Below are positions 61,839 to 64,000 of a stretch of DNA of 64,000 bases, in pieces. How positions within the stretch are numbered: the first letter of the stretch is position 1; every line of letters starts with the position of its first letter. The notes under the pieces were generated by a model. The model made no database searches and was not told where the DNA came from. It saw only the letters and a list, made by a program, of their open reading frames with translations. Made by a program: the position numbers and the translations under genes. Origin of the DNA: JBBQRS01 sp038214535 (GTDB lineage: Bacteria > Chloroflexota > Anaerolineae > CG2-30-64-16); NCBI GenBank assembly GCA_038214535.1, contig JBBQRS010000003.1, forward strand, positions 1 to 64,000, read 5' to 3'.

Positions 61839-63599
61839 TTACGGCGACGGCAGCCGCCAATACTGGAATTGCGGGGCGCCGAACGCCGGATACTCAAACG
61901 TGACGCCGGACTTGACCAGCAGCGTCCGATCATAGAATTGCAACGGCGCGACCACGGCCGCTTCATTGAGCAGGAGGCGTTCGGCCTCGCGGTACAATTC
62001 GGTGCGCGCCGCCTCATCGGTTTCGACGCGTGCCTTCAGCATCAACTCCTCGTAGGCGGGTGACTCCCAACCCGTATACTGGAAAGCGGAGCGCGGGCTG
62101 AAAACAACGTCCAGGAGGCTTGACGGATCGGCGTAGTCCATTACCCAGCCCATGCGATAAAGGTTATAGGAGCATTGGGCGGGCGAACTCGCGGCGCTTC
62201 GATTGGGGGCATTGCAGGCATCCAGCGTGTTCCGATGCACGTCCCAACTGCTGCTGACCAGACGCACCGGGATGCCGACCTCTTCCAGCATCCCTGCAAT
62301 CGCCTTAAACAGCAATTCATTGTTTCCTTCCCGGTTGTACCATAGCTCGACCGGCGGCGGGTTCTTCTCGTTGAAGCCGGCCAGCGCCAGGAACTCGCGC
62401 GCCTTTTGCAGGTCGTAGGCATAACCGACTGACGGGTCATCACCCTGAAAGCCGACAATCCCCGGCGGCACGACGACCTGCGCAGACACGTGCCACGGTT
62501 GTTCGAGCACGTTCGCGATGAGCGCGTCGCGATCAATGGCGCTGACGATGGCGCGCCGGACGTTGACATCCAGCGTGGGGGTGATCTGCGTGTTGATGCC
62601 CAGATAACTGGTCCCCGGCTGCACCAGCACCTGTAGCTCCTGGGCGAACGTCGGGTCGGCCTGGATGCGTGGGGTCTGCTCGGCGGGGAACTGCGCGACA
62701 TAGAAATCGCCTGCTTCGTAACGGCTCAACTGCTCGGCGGCGTCAGGGACCAACGGGAATTCGATGCGCTCGATGGTCACGGCGTCAGCGTTCCAGTAGT
62801 TGGGGTTTTTCACCAGGGTCAGCCCTTCGCCGGGCGTCCATTGATCCAGAAGGTAGGGGCCGTTGGTGATCCGGCCGGGTTCACCCAGGTCGGCGCGGTA
62901 GGGCAGGAAGGCGCGAAACGCCAGCAGGCCGGGGAGGAAGCTCGCCGGGCGTTCCAGTGTAATGGTGAGCGTGCGTTCATCGGCGGCCTTGAACCCCACC
63001 GTGTTACAGTCGGCTACGTCGCCGGCAGCGAAATCGTGCGCCCCGGTGATCGCCAGCACCTCGGTCAGCAGATAGTAATAGCTGTTGCCGGTCGTTGGTT
63101 CCAACAGGCGACATAAGCCGTCCACGTAATTCTGGGCGGTGAGCGGCGCGCCGTCCGACCATGTGACGCCGGAGCGCAACGTGACGGTGTAGGTCTGGCT
63201 GTCGGGTGAAACGGTGTACTCTGTGGCGGCCGCAGGTTCGATCGCGCCGTCGCCGCGCAGATGGAACAGGCCCTCGTAGAGTTGTTCGACCACCAACCCC
63301 GCCGTCTCGTCTACCGCCTTCTGCGGGTCCAGCGACGCGGGCGCGGCCGTCAGGGGATACACCAGGGTTCCGGCCGGCGCGTTGATCCGGGAGACGTATA
63401 TGGGCGTCGGTACGGGAGTGGCGGTGACGACCACCGTCACTTCGACAGACTGCGTTTCCACCACCACCTGCGTCTGCATCACGGGTACTTCGACTGTGAC
63501 CGGCGCCGTTGCCGTTTCAGGGTCAGAGCCACACGCCGCAAGCAGCAGGGCGGCCGCGAACAGCCATATTCCCACAAATCCTCTGACCTTTGTCACCAC
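61839..63599 (-). CDS. Peptide-type ABC transporter substrate-binding lipoprotein (SBP family 5)
   Basis: 586 residues. Lipoprotein signal ending LLLAAC (Cys23), a Val/Thr-rich linker (about 30-75) and a normally ordered SBP_bac_5 domain from about 80: GTLVYPLTAAPASLDPQKAVDE, TLRSGVTWSDGAPLTAQNYVDGL, ITNGPYLLDQWTPGEGLTLVKNPNYW, VRRAIVSAIDRDALI, and the C-terminal VVAPLQFYDRTLLV. Oligopeptide-type specificity (OppA-like) is likely. Start GTG 63599 has AGGAGG four bases upstream; a second GTG follows immediately. It probably works with the permease-peptidase fusion encoded on the opposite strand. Confidence 0.92.
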   Translation of the reverse strand: MVTKVRGFVGIWLFAAALLLAACGSDPETATAPVTVEVPVMQTQVVVETQSVEVTVVVTATPVPTPIYVSRINAPAGTLVYPLTAAPASLDPQKAVDETAGLVVEQLYEGLFHLRGDGAIEPAAATEYTVSPDSQTYTVTLRSGVTWSDGAPLTAQNYVDGLCRLLEPTTGNSYYYLLTEVLAITGAHDFAAGDVADCNTVGFKAADERTLTITLERPASFLPGLLAFRAFLPYRADLGEPGRITNGPYLLDQWTPGEGLTLVKNPNYWNADAVTIERIEFPLVPDAAEQLSRYEAGDFYVAQFPAEQTPRIQADPTFAQELQVLVQPGTSYLGINTQITPTLDVNVRRAIVSAIDRDALIANVLEQPWHVSAQVVVPPGIVGFQGDDPSVGYAYDLQKAREFLALAGFNEKNPPPVELWYNREGNNELLFKAIAGMLEEVGIPVRLVSSSWDVHRNTLDACNAPNRSAASSPAQCSYNLYRMGWVMDYADPSSLLDVVFSPRSAFQYTGWESPAYEELMLKARVETDEAARTELYREAERLLLNEAAVVAPLQFYDRTLLVKSGVTFEYPAFGAPQFQYWRLPSP

Positions 63600-63658
63600 A
63601 TTGCCTCCTGGCCTCGCGACATTATTCTACAGCAGAATAGCATAAACTGACTGACTGG

Positions 63659-63712
63659 AAAAGAGACGCCGGGCTGAGCGGGCAGGTTCCCCCGCCCATA
63701 CAGCCCGGCGTC
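63659..63712 (-). terminator. Terminator between two peptide-binding protein genes
   Basis: On the minus strand a perfect 12-bp stem (63712-63701 with 63676-63665, GACGCCGGGCTG arms) contains an inner GGGC/GCCC hairpin and is followed by CTCTTTTCC. It should end transcription of the binding-protein gene at the window edge. Confidence 0.65.
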
Positions 63713-63713
63713 A

Positions 63714-63744
63714 GGAGCCGGTTTGTTCTAAGCAAACCGGCTCC
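63714..63744. repeat. Perfect 12-bp hairpin after the edge gene
   Basis: GGAGCCGGTTTG (63714-63725) and CAAACCGGCTCC (63733-63744) flank TTCTAAG. It lies between the stop of the edge gene and the terminator hairpin, making a double-hairpin 3' end. Confidence 0.65.
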
Positions 63745-63758
63745 GCGTCTTCAGGACT

Positions 63759-64000
63759 CTATTCGATGACCCACTTTTCGTATTGATCGTAGCCGGTGAT
63801 CGAGACCAGGCTCCGCACGTTCGGGCGTACCAGCCGCGGGCTGCGATACCAGTAGAGCGGCGCAATGACTGCCTCATCCTCTATCAGGATCTTCTCGGCA
63901 TCAGCGTAGAGCGCCATGCGCTTCACCGGGTCAGTTTCGAGGGCTGCTTGCTGCCAGAGCGCATCATAAGCGTCGCTTTGCCAGTCAACAACATCCGCAT
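63759..64000 (-). CDS. Partial SBP family 5 peptide-binding protein (C-terminal end only)
   Basis: Reading leftward from the window edge, about 79 codons end at TAG (63761-63759). The translation includes DVVDWQSDAYDALWQQA, DPVKRMALYADAEKILIEDEAVIAPLYWY and ends YEKWVIE. This matches the C-terminal portion of OppA-like SBP_bac_5 proteins (assembly of the closing strand and last helices). The N-terminus lies beyond 64000. It is adjacent to another family-5 binding-protein gene in the same direction, so the locus has two paralogues. Confidence 0.85.
   Translation of the reverse strand, partial: ADVVDWQSDAYDALWQQAALETDPVKRMALYADAEKILIEDEAVIAPLYWYRSPRLVRPNVRSLVSITGYDQYEKWVIE

Overview
This is a GC-rich, densely coded bacterial chromosome segment. 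I see no phage, insertion sequence, plasmid, CRISPR, tRNA or rRNA signals. Several features point to Chloroflexota, probably Anaerolineae or a neighbouring class: lipoprotein solute-binding proteins with Thr/Glu/Ala/Pro linkers, a circularly permuted family-5 solute-binding domain, a NuoE-NuoF fusion and the DUF4446/bactofilin pair. This placement is an inference from gene content, not a phylogeny.

Layout. 1-3.2 kb holds housekeeping genes: rdgB diverges from prs, followed by a DUF4446 protein, a bactofilin and a small membrane protein. 3.2-10.1 kb is a branched-chain amino-acid ABC operon (livKHMGF) plus an MBL-fold hydrolase with no conventional start codon. 10.1-16.6 kb is a hybrid transporter locus: a lipoprotein fusing an amino-acid-type and a circularly permuted peptide-type binding domain, two Dpp-type permeases, a polar amino-acid permease and a GlnQ-type ATPase broken by an in-frame stop at the catalytic glutamate. 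16.6-18.2 kb carries plsY and rubrerythrin. 18.2-25.8 kb is glycerol catabolism (glpK, glpA, glpB, glpC), then a ketopantoate-reductase-like gene and an EamA transporter. 25.8-31.8 kb has a membrane protein of unknown function, a CHAT caspase-like protein, corA with a long structured leader, murE and a zinc-ribbon membrane protein.

31.8-55 kb is two divergent complex I loci. The minus-strand set (nuoA, H, J, K, L, M, N) encodes only membrane-arm subunits. The plus-strand set is a complete operon (A, B, CD fusion, EF fusion, G, H, I, J, K, L, M, N) ending at a strong terminator. They share a regulatory region of about 400 bp with an AT-rich palindrome. 55-64 kb holds an HhH-domain protein, a DEDDh exonuclease paired with a candidate new nucleotidyltransferase, a 1186-residue fusion of two ABC permeases with an M28-like peptidase domain, and two peptide-binding lipoproteins, the last cut by the window edge.

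Five intergenic copies of a palindromic repeat built from TTTGTAGTGACGGCT...AGCCGTCACTACAAA are scattered through the window, mostly at gene 3' ends. Near-consensus sigma-70-type promoters (TTGACA, 17, TATAAT) are easy to see and often decide the start codon.

Functionally the window suggests a heterotroph that imports amino acids and peptides, oxidises glycerol 3-phosphate into the quinone pool through GlpABC, and uses complex I for NADH oxidation.
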